A stretch of DNA of 64,000 nt from Clusia tigrina (taxonomy: Eukaryota > Arthropoda > Insecta > Diptera > Clusiidae): the NCBI GenBank assembly GCA_920105625.2, contig OV050030.1:171551315-171615314 (forward strand). Direction: 5' to 3'. This document shows positions 10,355 through 24,131 of this stretch, piece by piece (the stretch's first letter is position 1; each line of letters starts with the position of its first letter). Made by a program: the position numbers and the translations under genes. A model generated the notes under the pieces. It did not search any database. It saw only the letters and a list, made by a program, of their open reading frames with translations, and was not told the DNA's origin.

Positions 10355-12517
10355 CTCCTTCTTTACTTCGCGGTGGGAAAGACACGGTGTTGTAGGGTTT
10401 CAATTCGCTGATATGGGCTGTTTTCGTCTCCTTGCTTCCCTCCCTTTTCATCTGGACAATGACTGGTGAGGTGGAGGTGTCTACACGGTACGGTCCATCG
10501 TAACGTGGGGCCAACTTGGCGGCGAAGTGGTCGGTGGCCTGGGACAAATAGTGCTGTCTTGCTAACACTAATTGTCCGACTTCTGGTTTCCAGGGTCTTC
10601 GCCGTAGGTTATAATACCGTCGTTGATCCTGTGCTGCTCGCTCTAGATTTCTTCTTACTAGTCAGTGTACTTCCTTCAGTCGTTCCGATCGTGCATTAGG
10701 TGTTTGCGGTAACATACCGGTACCCAATGTGGTTTCATCATACAACGCTGTTGGGAGTCGTGGTTCTCGTCCTTGCACTAGATATGCCGGACTATACTCG
10801 GTAGTCTCCTAGACACTTGTGTTAATGGGTACCGTCAGTTCTAGGAGTAGTTCATCCCATCGTCGCTGTTCCTTGTTGGCGAACTGAGCAATCATTGTCT
10901 TGACAGTGCGATTGGTGCGTTCAACTGCGTTCTCTTGTGACATATACGGTGTGGTCAACTGGTGTCGCATTCCGTAGTCTTTGGTGAATCGTCGGAATGC
11001 TCTGCTAGTAAACTGAGATCCATTATCGGAAACCAGAACTTTCGGTACACCAAAGCCAGCAAGAATGCGCTCTCGGAAAGCCCGTTGTAGGGTCTCGGTA
11101 GTGCCTTTCCGGAGTGGTGCCATTTCGGTCCACTTGGTGTACTTGTCGTGGAATATCGCTAGCATAGTATTCCCATGCGTTGACCTCGGAAGAGGTCCGA
11201 CGAAGTCGACACACAAGACAGCCCACGGTTCCTCAGGAATCTGGGTGAGCATTTCGCCGGCAGGTTGCTGCTGACTGCATTTATACTGCCTAAGTATTTT
11301 AACCACTTCCGGAGACACGCACACTTCTCGCGATTGAGTTTAAGATTAGCTTTACGTAGCCGACGGAATACTTCCCCTAGATCTCGTTAGTGTTCCTGTA
11401 GGGTTCTTCCAGTGACGATGATGTCGTCCAGATAAGCGAACGCGTGTTGTTCCATGTCATGGCCTATTACTTGGTCTAGTGCTCGCTGGAACGTTGCGGG
11501 TGCGGAGTGTAAGCCAAATGGCATGATTCGCCACTGAAAGAGGCCTCTGCCGGGTACAGTGAACGCCGTATACTTCTTACTCTTTTCTTCCATCGGGATC
11601 TGCCAATAACCGTTTTTCAGGTCTAAAATGCTAATATACTGGGATTCCCGTAAGAGTTCCAGAATGTGCTGGATACGGGGTAAGGGATACGCATCGGGGA
11701 TAGATCTCGCATTCAGTTGGCGGTAGTCTATACACAGTCGCCGCCTTCTGTCTTTCTTCCGTACTAACATGATTGGGGCGCTATGGGGACTGTGGGAAGG
11801 TTCTATACAGCCTTTTGCCAATAGTTCGTCTATCTCCTTGCTGATGACCTCTTGATGTACCGGGTTTCTGGGGTAATACCATTGCTTTATTGGCCGATCG
11901 TCCTTCATCACGATTTTATGGCTAGTTAAGTTGGACACGCCTGGCGTCTCGTCAAACTTACTTAGCTCGGCAGTGAGAAATACGTCGATCATAGCTTCCT
12001 CGTAGACAGTATCTGCCTGAATAGTCGTACACGATGTGTTACCCTGCGGTTGTACGCCATTGGCTCGTAGACTCAAATTGACTACTTGATCTCCACACCT
12101 CATAATGGTCCCCTGTTTCGACAAAAAATCTAAGCCCAGAAGCAAGTCATCGGTGGAGTCAGGCATCATAAGTAGCTCCAATTCGCTTACCCGTTCTCCA
12201 AGCTTTACATCGATGTCTACCGCCTCCGTTATGTCGCGTGTTCGTCCGTCAGCCATACGTGCTCTGATGAGTGTAGGGACAATCCTACCGGTGGTAGCAC
12301 GCAGTTGGCGAACAAATTATTCGCTAACGGAACTTCGTGTAGCGCCCATGTCGATCGTTGCTGTTGTTTCGTGTGTTCCCAGGACGACCGTTGCACCTAT
12401 ACGTTGCCCATCGCAACGCAGCGCGCTTACTGAGGATGAGGTGGCTTGCCTTGGGACTGCGCCATGCATCGATTCTGGCGGCAGTCCTGCTCGTTTCCCC
12501 CTGCCGTTCTGCAGCAT
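10350..12517 (-). pseudogene. Gypsy-array unit B pol (internally deleted)
   Basis: Protease has the same DMG substitution and the same TAA as unit A (near 12330 and 12317). RT (12256-11387) is open for 289 codons, with FAYLDDIIV at its active site. It then jumps through the deletion into integrase at YKCSQQQ and continues with CVDFVGPL, VSDNGSQF and NAVERTNR (about 11285-10809). A TAG separates the C-terminal part, as in unit A. It cannot encode a working polyprotein because RNase H is gone. Confidence 0.8.
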
Positions 12518-13428
12518 TCAACTGTTTTCACATTCCTCTTGCCGCACTCCCAGCGGAACAGCAGTTGTGCATTTCGGCAGTGTCTCGCGAAATGCCACGC
12601 CTGTCCGCAGCGTCTGCAAGCTGTGCGCACATCTATGCACGCCTCCACTCCCGCATGAGTAACAGGTGCCACTTGTCGATGGCGTGCCTCACGTGGTGGT
12701 GTAAGTTCGACTCGAGTTTGCACAGGTACTTGACGTATATCAGGATCACCACGAAGGCCTTCGAGGTCTTCCGCAATCTCTACCAGCTTTTCTAGCGTTC
12801 CGAAATCCTTGCGGCGTACATACCACTGGTACTCTTCTAAACTATTCCGAAAAATTCGTTCAAGTTTCTGCGCCTCGGTATACCCAGCATGCCGCATGAG
12901 ATTTTAGATCTCCACAACGTATTCTTTAAACGTCTCCCGTGGTTTTTGCCGCCTTTGCCGTATCTCATCTTCTAATTTCTCCAGGTATCTGGCAGGTAAG
13001 AAGAATTTGAGAAAATCCTTTCTGAACAAGCTCCAATTTGTCCAGGAACGATTGTTGTTGCGGTACTCAGAAGCGCACGGTCATTTAGGAGTTCAGGCAT
13101 AGTACGTGGAAGCATATCTATGCCGGAGTCCGTATACCTCGGAGAGTTCCTCGACCCGTTCGACGAAGGCTAAGGGGTCTCGTTCTCCACCGAATTTAAG
13201 TGACCACTTCCTCACATGGTCAATAACGACGGGTTACGGTGTAGCCCCGCTATGCTGTCGATCCACTCGTGCTGTCCGCAGAGCTTCATGTGACGTGTCT
13301 GCCTCTTCCTTAGGAATCTCAGATGGTTCCATGTTTTGTACTCTATATTCGTCGTGGATAGTGTGACGAAGGATTTTCCGTGCGACCTCTCCTTTTGTTT
13401 GTTTTTTTAGTCCCTGCTCGGGCGCCAC
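10355..13428 (-). mobile_element. Gypsy-array unit B internal region (1 kb pol deletion)
   Basis: Same organisation as unit A but 3074 bp long. About 1 kb is missing between 11288 and 11289, corresponding to unit A 6266-7267. The loss removes the N-terminal part of integrase, all of RNase H and the RT thumb; the joint has only 1-2 bp of homology. Gag, protease and most of RT remain. Confidence 0.85.
12427..13332 (-). pseudogene. Gypsy-array unit B gag
   Basis: Starts at the MEPSEIPK ATG (13332). It has the same stop after SGATP, the same frameshift near 13085 and the same TAA upstream of NLMRHAGY as unit A. The knuckle CRRCGQAWHFARHC is intact. The protein frame from 12897 to 12427 differs from unit A mainly by FRNSLEEY in place of FWNSLEEY. 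Confidence 0.7.
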
Positions 13429-14190
13429 TGTAACGACTCTTCTTTTGCCGGGGCAAAACTCAGCGGAGTCCAGAGGTCGTATTCAGAATCATTTATTCTT
13501 TCTGACTACAATAGATTCCTAGCGAGTCCTGGAACTCGCGTGACTTGAGATGATCCGGAACGCTTGACTAGCGAAGGACCTGGGTGAGTACCGGAACACG
13601 CGGGACTTGAGATGATCCAGAACGCGTGACTAGCGAAGGACCTGGGTGAGTACCGGAACACGCGTGACTTGAGATGATCCAGAACGCGTGACTAGCGAAG
13701 GATCTGGGTGAGTACCGGAAAACGCGTGACTTGAGATGATCCGGATCGCGTGACTAGCAAAGGGCCTGGGTGAGTACCGGAACACGCGTGACTTGAGATG
13801 GATAGTTCTGAGTTGACTGCCGGATACGCGTGACTTGAAAAGGATAGTTCTGAGTTGACTGCGGATACGCTTGACTTGAAAAGGATAGTTCTGAGTTGAC
13901 TGCCGGATAACCGTGACTTGAAAAGGATAGTTCTGAGTTGACTGCGGATACGCGTGACTTGAAAAGGATAGTTCTGAGTTGACTGTGGATACGCGTGACT
14001 TGAAAAGGATAGTTCTGAGTTGTCTGCCGGATACGCGAGACTTGAAGTTTTAACTTTGAAGCGTTTGAATAATCGAAAATCCCATGCTTCCCCGCAATTT
14101 TTTTCCGATTGTATACATTTTCTTTCGCCTACTATTGTTTTACAGTTTTGTGTGAGTGAAATTTGTCAGTGGGCAAATTTCATCTTCACA
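13429..14190 (-). repeat. Gypsy-array LTR3 (762 bp)
   Basis: Shortest complete LTR. It has four 62 bp repeats (about 13550-13796) instead of seven and six 41-42 bp repeats. The difference from LTR2 and LTR4 is 186 bp, exactly three 62 bp units. Confidence 0.85.
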
Positions 14191-17100
14191 CTCCTTCTTT
14201 ACTTCGCGGTGGGAAAGACACGGTGTTGTAGGGTTTCAATTCGCTGATATGGGCTGTTTTCGTCTCCTTGCTTCCCTCCCTTTTCATCTGGACAATGACT
14301 GGTGAGGTGTAGGTGTCTACACGGTACGGTCCATCGTAACGTGGGGCCAACTTGGCGGCGAAGTGGTCGGTGGCCTGGGACAAATACTGCTGTCTTGCTA
14401 ACACTAATTGTCCGACTTCTGGTTTCCAGGGTCTTCGCCGTAGGTTATAATACCGTCGTTGATCCTGTGCTGCTCGCTCTAGATTTCTTCTTACTAGTCG
14501 GTGTACTTCCTTCAGTCGTTCCGATCGTGCATTAGGTGTTTGCGGTAACATACCGGTACCCAATGTGGTTTCATCATACAACGCTGTTGGGAGTCGTGGT
14601 TCTCGTCCTTGCACTAGATATGCCGGACTATACTCGGTAGTCTCCTAGACACTGGTGTTAATGGGTAGCGTCAGTTCTGGGAGTAGTTCATCCCATCGTC
14701 GCTGTTCCTTGTGGGCGAACTGAGCAATCATTGTCTTGACAGTGCGATTGGTGCGTTCAACTGCGTTCTCTTGTGACATATACGGTGTGGTAAACTGGTG
14801 TCGCATTCCGTAGTCTTTGGTGTATCGTCGGAATGCTCTGCTAGTAAACTGAGATCCATTATCGGAAACCAGAACTTTCGGTACACCAAAGCGAGCAAGA
14901 ATGCGCTCTCGGAAAGCCCGTTGTAGGGTCTCGGTAGTGCCTTTCCGGAGTGGTGTCATTTCGGTCCACTTGGTGTACTTGTCGTGGAATATCGCTAGCA
15001 TAGTATTCCCATGCGTTGACCTCGGAAGAGGTCCGACGAAGTCGACACACAAGACAGCCCACGGTTCCTCAGGAATCTGGGTGAGCATTTCGCCGGCATG
15101 TTGCTGCTGACTGCATTTATACTGCTGGCAAAGCTTGCAATGGCGTACGTATCGAGTGGTGTCTCTGAAAATACCCGGCCAGTAGTATCGGTTTGTGATC
15201 CGTGCGATGGTCTTCCGAATGCCTAGATGCCCCGCTGTTGGTGCATCATGGTTTTCCATCAGGATACGTTCCCTGAGCGCTGTTGGCACACACAGTTTCC
15301 AAGGAGCACAATCCTCGTCACCAAACCGATTCGGAATGTGCCGGTAAAGCTGTCCGTTCTTGCAGGCGTAGTCTGCGAACTTGGCCGCCTCGGCGATCAC
15401 CTCTGTCCTCCACTTCTGCCACCAGTTGCAGTTCTCATCCGGTTTCTCCTCCACTGTGATGGTGCACGCAGATTCGACCGGCTGTCTTGATAACGTGTCG
15501 GCTACTACGTTTAGTTTTCCCCTCCGATACTGCACTTCGAAGGAGTATTGTTGGAGTTCCAGTGCCCATCGAGCTATACGTCCTGAACGGCTTTCGATTC
15601 AGTTAAGCCACTTCAAGGATAAGTGATCCGTTATGACTGTAAAGTGGTAGCCTTCCAGGTATGGCCGCATCTTACGTATACCCCAGACGATGGCCAGGTA
15701 TTCTTTCTCCGTAGGAGAGTAATTCAGCTCTGCTCCATTCAGTTGTCTGCTGGCATAGGATATCACCCGTTCAGTCCCTTCTATATCCTGGGTGAGTACA
15801 GCTCCCAAACCGTAGTCACTTGCATCTGTCTGAAGCGTAAACCTCTGCGAAAAGTCCGGGCCCGCCAAGATTGGTGCCTCGGTTAGTTGCCGTTTCAACG
15901 TTTCGAAAGCCTGCTGTGTAGCGTCGTTCCACTTAAAGTGCTGTCGTTCCAAGGAGTGCTGTCAATGGCTGTATAGTTTTCGCAAAATCGTGGACAAAAC
16001 GCCGGTACCACGAGGCTTATCCCAAGTAGCGTCGTAGGTCTCTTACGTTCTGTGGTGGCTTTAGTTCCCGTATGGCCGCGATTTTGTCCGGATCCGTACG
16101 GATTCCCTTTTCACTCACCACATGGCCTAAGTATTTTAACCACTTCCGGAGACACGCACACTTCTCGCGATTGAATTTAAGATTAGCTTTACGTAGCCGA
16201 CGGAATACTTCCCCTAGATCTCGTTAGTGTTCCTGTAGGGTTCTTCCAGTGACGATGATGTCGTCCAGATAAGCGAACGCGTGTTGTTCCATGTCATGGC
16301 CTATTACTTGGTCTAGTGCTCGCTGGAACGTTGCGGGTGCGGAGTGTAAGCCAAATGGCATGATTCGCCACTGAAAGAGGCCTCTGCCGGGTACAGTGAA
16401 CGCCGTATACTTCTTACTCTTTTCTTCCATCGGGATCTGCCAATAACCGTTTTTCAGGTCTAAAATGCTAATATACTGGGATTCCCGTAAGAGTTCCAGA
16501 ATGTGATGGATACGGGGTAACGGATACGCATCGGGGATAGATCTCGCATTCAGTTGGCGGTAGTCTATACACAGTCGCCGCCTTCTGTCTTTCTTCCGTA
16601 CTAACATGATTGGGGCGCTATGGGGACTGTGGGAAGGTTCTATACAGCCTTTTGCCAATAGTTCGTCTATCTCCTTGCTGATGACCTCTTGATGTACCGG
16701 GTTTCTGGGGTAATACCATTGCTTTATTGGCCGATCGTCCTTCATCACGATTTTATGGCTAGTTAAGTTGGACACGTCTGGCGTCTCGTCAAACTTACTT
16801 AGCTCGGCAGTGAGAAATACGTCGATCATAGCTTCCTCGTAGAAAGTATCTGCCTGAATAGTCGTACACGATGTGTTACCCTGCGGTTGTACGCCATTGG
16901 CTCGTAGACTCAAATTGACTACTTGATCTCCACACCTCATAATGGTCCCCTGTTTCGACAAAAAATCTAAGCCCAGAAGCAAGTCATCGGTGGAGTCAGG
17001 CATCATAAGTAGCTCCAATTCGCTTACCCGTTCTCCAAGCTTTACATCGATGTCTACCGCCTCCGTTATGTCGCGTGTTCGTCCGTCAGCCATACGTGCT

Positions 17101-17354
17101 CTGATGAGTGTAGGGACAATCCTACCGGTGGTAGCACGCAGTTGGCGAACAAATTATTCGCTAACGGTACTTCGTGTAGCGCCCATGTCGATCGTTGCTG
17201 TTGTTTCGTGTGTTCCCAGGACGACCGTTGCACCTATACGTTGCCCATCGCAACGCAGCGCGCTTACTGAGGATGAGGTGGCTTGCCTTGGGACTGCGCC
17301 ATGCATCGATTCTGGCGGCAGTCCTGCTCGTTTCCCCCTGCCGTTCTGCAGCAT
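14186..17354 (-). pseudogene. Gypsy-array unit C pol
   Basis: Protease DMG at about 17180 and TAA at 17156-17154 as in units A and B. RT 17093-16224 is open with YLDD and then the shared stop. RNase H 15952-15599 (TDASDYGLGAVL) ends at the shared TGA. Integrase 15535-14645 has CVDFVGPL, VSDNGSQF and NAVERTNR, then the shared TAG; the C-terminal part runs 14614-14186. Same lesions and domain order as unit A, with scattered substitutions. Confidence 0.85.
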
Positions 17355-18248
17355 TCAACTGTTTTCACATTCCTCTTGCCGCACTCCCAGCGGAACAGCA
17401 GTTGTGCATTTCGGCAGTGTCTCGCGAAATGCCACGCCTGTCCGCAGCGTCTGCAAGCTGTGCGCACATCTATGCACGCCTCCACTCCCGCATGAGTAAC
17501 AGGTGCCACTTGTCGATGGCGTGCCTCACGTGGTGGTGTAAGTTCGACTCGAGTTTGCACAGGTACTTGACGTATATCAGGATCACCACGAAGGCCTTCG
17601 AGGTCTTCCGCAATCTCTACCAGCTTTTCTAGCGTTCCGAAATCCTTGCGGCGTACATACCACTGGTAGTCTTCTAAACTATTCCGAAAAATTCGTTCAA
17701 GTTTCTGCGCCTCGGTATACCCAGCATGCCGCATGAGATTTTAGATCTCCACAACGTATTCTTTAAACGTCTCCCGTGGTTTTTGCCGCCTTTGCCGTAT
17801 CTCATCTTCTAATTTCTCCAGGTATCTGGCAGGTAAGAAGAATTTGAGAAAATCCTTTCTGAACAAGCTCCAATTTGTCCAGGAACGATTGTTGTTGCGG
17901 TACTCAGAAGCGCACGGTCATTTAGGAGTTCAGGCATAGTACGTGGAAGCATATCTATGCCGGAGTCCGTATACCTCGGAGAGTTCCTCGACCCGTTCGA
18001 CGAAGGCTAAGGGGTCTCGTTCTCCACTTCCTCACATGGTGAATAACGACGGGTTACGGTGTAGCCCCGCTATGCTGTCGATCCACTCGTGCTGTCCGCA
18101 GAGCTTCATGTGACGTGTCTGCCTCTTCCTTAGGAATCTCAGATGGTTCCATGTTTTGTACTCTATATTCGTCGTGGATAGTGTGACGAAGGATTTTCCG
18201 TGCGACCTCTCGTTTTGTTTGTTTTTTTAGTCCCTGCTCGGGCGCCAC
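14191..18248 (-). mobile_element. Gypsy-array unit C internal region
   Basis: Full-length unit with all pol domains. It lacks 17 bp in gag at about 18028, the loss lying between short CCAC repeats. It retains the 18 bp in the integrase C-terminal part (about 14437-14455) that unit A lost. Confidence 0.85.
17264..18152 (-). pseudogene. Gypsy-array unit C gag
   Basis: Start at the MEPSEIPK ATG (18152). The shared stops and frameshift are present, plus a private 17 bp deletion near 18028. The zinc knuckle region at 17500-17400 is intact and overlaps the frameshift signal at 17336-17330. Confidence 0.7.
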
Positions 18249-19196
18249 TGTAACGACTCTTCTTTTGCCGGGGTAAAACTCAGCGGAGTCCAGAGGTCGT
18301 ATTCAGAATCATTTATTCTTTGTGACTACAATAGATTCCTAGCGAGTCCTGGAACTCGCGTGACTTGAGATGATCCGGAACGCTTGACTAGCGAAGGACC
18401 TGGGTGAGTACCGGAACACGCGGGACTTGAGATGATCCAGAACGCGTGACTAGCGAAGGACCTGGGTGAGTACCGGAACACGCGTGACTTGAGATGATCC
18501 AGAACGCGTGACTAGCGAAGGATCTGGGTGAGTACCGGAACACGCGTGACTTGAGATGATCCAGAACGCGTGACTAGCGAAGGATCTGGGTGAGTACCGG
18601 AACACGCGTGACTTGAGATGATCCAGAACGCATGACTAGCGAAGGACCTGGGTGAGTACCGGAACACGCGTGAATTGCAATGATCCAGAACGCGTGACTA
18701 GCAAAGGATCTGGGTGAGTACCGGAACACGCGTGACTTGAGATGATCCGGATCGCGTGACTAGCAAAGGGCCTGGGTGAGTACCGGAACACGCGTGACTT
18801 GAGATGGATAGTTCTGAGTTGACTGCCGGATACGCGTGACTTGAAAAGGATAGTTCTGAGTTGACTGCGGATACGCTTGACTTGAAAAGGATAGTTCTGA
18901 GTTGACTGCCGGATAACCGTGACTTGAAAAGGATAGTTCTGAGTTGACTGCGGATACGCGTGACTTGAAAAGGATAGTTCTGAGTTGACTGTGGATACGC
19001 GTGACTTGAAAAGGATAGTTCTGAGTTGTCTGCCGGATACGCGAGACTTGACGTTTTAACTTTGAAGCGTTTGAATAATCGAAAATCCCATGCTTCCCCG
19101 CAATTTTTTTCCGATTGTATACATTTTCTTTCGCCTACTATTGTTTTACAGTTTTGTGTGAGTGAAATTTGTCAGTGGGCAAATTTCATCTTCACA
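18249..19196 (-). repeat. Gypsy-array LTR4 (948 bp)
   Basis: Seven 62 bp repeats and six 41-42 bp repeats, the same layout as LTR2. Shared LTR between units C and D. Confidence 0.85.
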
Positions 19197-22100
19197 CTCC
19201 TTCTTTACTTCGCGGTGGGAAAGACACGGTGTTGTAGGGTTTCAATTCGCTGATATGGGCTGTTTTCGTCTCCTTGCTTCCCTCCCTTTTCATCTGGACA
19301 ATGACTGGTGAGGTGGAGGTGTCTACACGGTACGGTCCATCGTAACGTGGGGCCAACTTGGCGGCGAAGTGGTCGGTGGCCTTGGACAAATAGTGCTGTC
19401 TTGCTAACACTAATTGTCCGACTTCTGGTTTCCAGGGTCTTCGCCGTAGGTTATAATACCGTCGTTGATCCTGTGCTGCTCGCTCTAGATTTCTTCTTAC
19501 TAGTCGGTGTACTTCCTTCAGTCGTTCCGATCGTGCATTAGGTGTTTGCGGTAACATACCGGTACCCAATGTGGTTTCATCATACAACGCTGTTGGGAGT
19601 CGTGGTTCTCGTCCTTGCACTAGATATGCCGGACTATACTCGGTAGTCTCCTAGACACTGGTGTTAATGGGTAGCGTCAGTTCTGGGGGTAGTTCATCCC
19701 ATCGTCGCTGTTCCTTGTTGGCGAACTGAGCAATCATTGTCTTGACAGTGCGATTGGTGCGTTCAACTGCGTTCTCTTGTGACATATACGGTGTGGTAAA
19801 CTGGTGTCGCATTCCGTAGTCTTTGGTGAGTCGTCGGAATGCTCTGCTAGTAAACTGAGATCCATTATCGGAAACCAGAACTTTCGGTACACCAAAGCGA
19901 GCAAGAATGCGCTCTCTGAAAGCCCGTTGTAGGGTCTCGGTAGTGCCTTTCCGGAGTGGTGTCATTTCGGTCCACTTGGTGTACTTGTCGTGGAATATCG
20001 CTAGCATAGTATTCCCATGCGTTGACCTCGGAAGAGGTCCGACGAAGTCGACACACAAGACAGCCCACGGTTCCTCAGGAATCTGGGTGAGCATTTCGCC
20101 GGCAGGTTGCTGCTGACTGCATTTATACTGCTGGCAAAGCTTGCAATGGCGTACGTATCGAGTGGTGTCTCTGAAAATACCCGGCCAGTAGTATCGGTTT
20201 GTGATCCGTGCGATGGTCTTCCGAATGCCTAGATGCCCCGCTGTTGGTGCATCATGGTTTTCCATCAGGATACGTTCCCTGAGCGCTGTTGGCACACACA
20301 GTTTCCAAGGAGCACAATCCTCGTCACCAAACCGATTCGGAATGTGCCGGTAAAGCTGTCCGTTCTTGCAGGCGTAGTCTGCGAACTTGGCCGGCTCGGC
20401 GATCACCTCTGCCCTCCACTTCTGCCACCAGTTGCAGTTCTCATCCGGTTTCTCCTCCACTGTGATGGTGCACGCAGTTTCGACCGGCTGTCTTGATAAC
20501 GTGTCGGCTACTACGTTTAGTTTTCCCCTCCGATACTGCACTTCGAAGGAGTATTGTTGGAGTTCCAGTGCCCATCGAGCTATACGTCCTGAACGGCTTT
20601 CGATTCAGTTAAGCCACTTCAAGGATAAGTGATCCGTTATGACTGTAAAGTGGCAGCCTTCCAGGTATGGCCGCATCTTACGTATACCCCAGACGATGGC
20701 CAGGTATTCTTTCTCCGTAGGAGAGTAATTCAGCTCTGCTCCATTCAGATGTCTGCTGGCATAGGATATTACCCGTTCAGTCCCTTCTATATCCTGGGTG
20801 AGTACAGCTCCCAAACCGTACTCACTTGCATCTGTCTGAAGCGTAAACCTCTGCGAAAAGTCCGGGCCCGCCAAGATTGGTGCCTCGGTTAGTTGCCGTT
20901 TCAACGTTTCGAAAGCCTGCTGTGTAGCGTCGTTCCACTTAAAGTGCTGTCGTTCCAAGGAGTGCTGTCAATGGCTGTATAGTTTTCGCAAAATCGTGCA
21001 CAAAACGCCGGTACCACGAGGCTTATCCCAAGTAGCGTCGTAGGTCTCTTACGTTCTGTGGTGGCTTTAGTTCCCGTATGGCCGCGATTTTGTCCGGACC
21101 CGTATGGATTCCCTTTTCACTCACCACATGGCCTAAGTATTTTAACCACTTCCGGAGACACGCACACTTCTCGCGATTGAGTTTAAGATTAGCTTTACGT
21201 AGCCGACGGAATACTTCCCCTAGATCTCGTTAGTGTTCCTGTAGGGTTCTTCCAGTGACGATGATGTCGTCCAGATAAGCGAACGCGTGTTGTTCCATGT
21301 CATGGCCTATTACTTGGTCTAGTGCTCGCTGGAACGTTGCGGGTGCGGAGTGTAAGCCAAATGGCATGATTCGCCACTGAAAGAGTCCTCTGCCGGGTAC
21401 AGTGAACGCCGTATACTCCTTACTCTTTTCTTCCATCGGGATCTGCCAATAACCGTTTTTCAGGTCTAAAATGCTAATATACTGGGATTCCCGTAAGAGT
21501 TCCAGAATGTGCTGGATACGGGGTAACGGATACGCATCGGGGATGATCTCGCATTCAGTTGGCGGTAGTCTATACACAGTCGCCGCCTTCTGTCTTTCTT
21601 CCGTACTAACATGATTGGGGCGCTATGGGGACTGTGGGAAGGTTCTATACAGCCTTTTGCCAATAGTTCGTCTATCTCCTTGCTGATGACCTCTTGATGT
21701 GCCGGGTTTCTGGGGTAATACCATTGCTTTATTGGCCGATCGTCCTTCATCACGATTTTATGGCTAGTTAAGTTGGACACGCCTGGCGTCTCGTCAAACT
21801 TACTTAGCTCGGCAGTGAGAAATACGTCGATCATAGCTTCCACGTAGACAGTATCTGCCTGAATAGTCGTACACGATGTGTTACCCTGCGGTTGTACGCC
21901 ATTGGCTCGTAGACTCAAATTGACTACTTGATCTCCACACCTCATAATGGTCCCCTGTTTCGACAAAAAATCTAAGCCCAGAAGCAAGTCATCGGTGGAG
22001 TCAGGCATCATAAGTAGCTCCAATTCGCTTACCCGTTCTCCAAGCTTTACATCGATGTCTACCGCCTCCGTTATGTCGCGTGTTCGTCCGTCAGCCATAC

Positions 22101-22359
22101 GTGCTCTGATGAGTGTAGGGACAATCCTACCGGTGGTAGCACGCAGTTGGCGAACAAATTGTTCGCTAACGAAACTTCGTGTAGCGCCCATGTCGATCGT
22201 TGCTGTTGTTTCGTGTGTTCCCAGGACGACCGTTGCACCTATACGTTGCCCATCGCAACGCAGCGCGCTTACTGAGGATGAGGTGGCTTGCCTTGGGACT
22301 GCGCCATGCATCGATTCTGGCGGCAGTCCTGCTCGTTTCCCCCTGCCGTTCTGCAGCAT
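19192..22359 (-). pseudogene. Gypsy-array unit D pol
   Basis: The most intact protease-to-RT reading in the array. The frame 22359-21466 is open for 297 codons because the site that is TAA in units A-C is still CAA here (VSEQFVRQ). The protease active site is still DMG. A small deletion near 21543 shifts RT; the downstream RT part (21577-21230) carries FAYLDDIIV and ends at the shared stop. RNase H 20958-20605 and integrase 20541-19651 follow, with the shared TGA and TAG, and the C-terminal part is 19620-19192. Confidence 0.85.
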
Positions 22360-23266
22360 TCAACTGTTTTCACATTCCTCTTGCCGCACTCCCAGCGGAA
22401 CAGCAGTTGTGCATTTCGGCAGTGTCTCGCGAAATGCCACGCCTGTCCGCAGCGTCTGCAAGCTGTGCGCACATCTATGTACGCCTCCACTCCCGCATGA
22501 GTAACAGGTGCCACTTGTCGATGGCGTGCCTCACGTGGTGGTGTAAGTTCGACTCGAGTTTGCACAGGTACTTGACGTATATCAGGATCACCACGAAGGC
22601 CTTCGAGGTCTTCCGCAATCTCTACCAACTTTTCTAGCGTTCCGAAATCCTTGCGGCGTACATACTACTGGTACTCTTCTAAACTATTCCGAAAAATTCG
22701 TTCAAGTTTCTGCGCCTCGGTATACCCAGCATGCCGCATGAGATTTTAGATCTCCACAACGTATTCTTTAAACGTCTCCCGTGGTTTTTGCCGCCTTTGC
22801 CGTATCTCATCTTCTAATTTCTCCAGGTATCTGGCAAGAAGAATTTGAGAAAATCCTTTCTGAACAAGCTCCAATTTGTCCAGGAACGATTGTTGTTGCG
22901 GTACTCAGAAGCGCACGGTCATTTAGGAGTTCAGGCATAGTACGTGGAAGCATATCTATGCCGGAGTCCGTATACCTCGGAGAGTTCCTCGACCCGTTCG
23001 ACGAAGGCTAAGGGGTCTCGTTCTAAACCGAATTTAAGTGACCACTTCCTCACATGGTCAATAACGACGGGTTACGGTGTAGCCCCGCTATGCTATCGAT
23101 CCACTCGTGCTGTCCGCAGAGCTTCATGTGACGTGTCTGCCTCTTCCTTAGGAATCTCAGATGGTTCCATGTTTTGTACTCCATATTCGTCGTGGATAGT
23201 GTGACGAAGGATTTTCCGTGCGACCTCTCGTTTTGTTTGTTTTTTTAGTCCCTGCTCGGGCGCCAC
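19197..23266 (-). mobile_element. Gypsy-array unit D internal region
   Basis: Near full length (4070 bp). Together with unit E it carries diagnostic differences from A-C, for example AGAGTCCTCTGC instead of AGGCCTCTGC in RT (near 21385) and CTCTGCCCTCC instead of CTCTGTCCTCC in the integrase N-terminal part (about 20407). Confidence 0.85.
22269..23170 (-). pseudogene. Gypsy-array unit D gag
   Basis: Start at 23170. It shares the gag stops of units A-C and has a private stop near 22665 (the codon before TGG in the YVRRKD region reads TAG). Four bases are missing near 22834 in the FFLPARYLE region. The knuckle part 22628-22269 is open. Confidence 0.65.
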
Positions 23267-24131
23267 TGTAACGACTCTTCTTTTGCCGGGGTAAAACTCA
23301 GCGGAGTCCAGAGGTCGTATTCAGAATCATTTATTCTTTCTGACTACAATAGATTCCTAGCGAGTCCTGGAACTCGCGTGACTTGAGATGATCCGGAACG
23401 CTTGAATAGCGAAGGACCTGGGTGAGTACCGGAACACGCGGGACTTGAGATGATCCAGAACGCGTGACTAGCGAAGGACCTGGGTGAGTACCGGAACACG
23501 CGTGACTTGAGATGATCCAGAACGCGTGACTAGCGAAGGATCTGGGTGAGTACCGGAACACGCGTGACTTGAGATGATCCAGAACGCGTGACTAGCGAAG
23601 GATCTGGGTGAGTACCGGAACACGCGTGACTTGAGATGATCCAGAACGCATGACTAGCGAAGGACCTGGGTGAGTACCGGAACACGTGTGAATTGCAATG
23701 ATCCAGAACGCGTGACTAGCAAAGGATCTGGGTGAGTACCGGAACACGCGTGACTTGAGATGATCCGGATCGCGTGACTAGCAAAGGGCCTGGGTGAGTA
23801 CCGGAACACGCGTGACTTGAGATGGATAGTTCTGAGTTGACTGCCGGATACGCGTGACTTGAAAAGGATAGTTCTGAGTTGACTGCGGATACGCGTGACT
23901 TGAAAAGGATAGTTCTGAGTTGACTGTGGATACGCGTGACTTGAAAAGGATAGTTCTGAGTTGTCTGCCGGATACGCGATACTTGACGTTTTAACTTTGA
24001 AGCGTTTGAATAATCGAAAATCCCATGCTTCCCCGCAATTTTTTTCCGATTGTATACATTTTCTTTCGCCTACTATTGTTTTACAATTTTGTGTGAGTGA
24101 AATTTGTCAGTGGGCAAATTTCATCTTCACA
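23267..24131 (-). repeat. Gypsy-array LTR5 (865 bp)
   Basis: Seven 62 bp repeats but only four 41-42 bp repeats. It is 83 bp shorter than LTR2 and LTR4, i.e. exactly two of the short units. Confidence 0.85.
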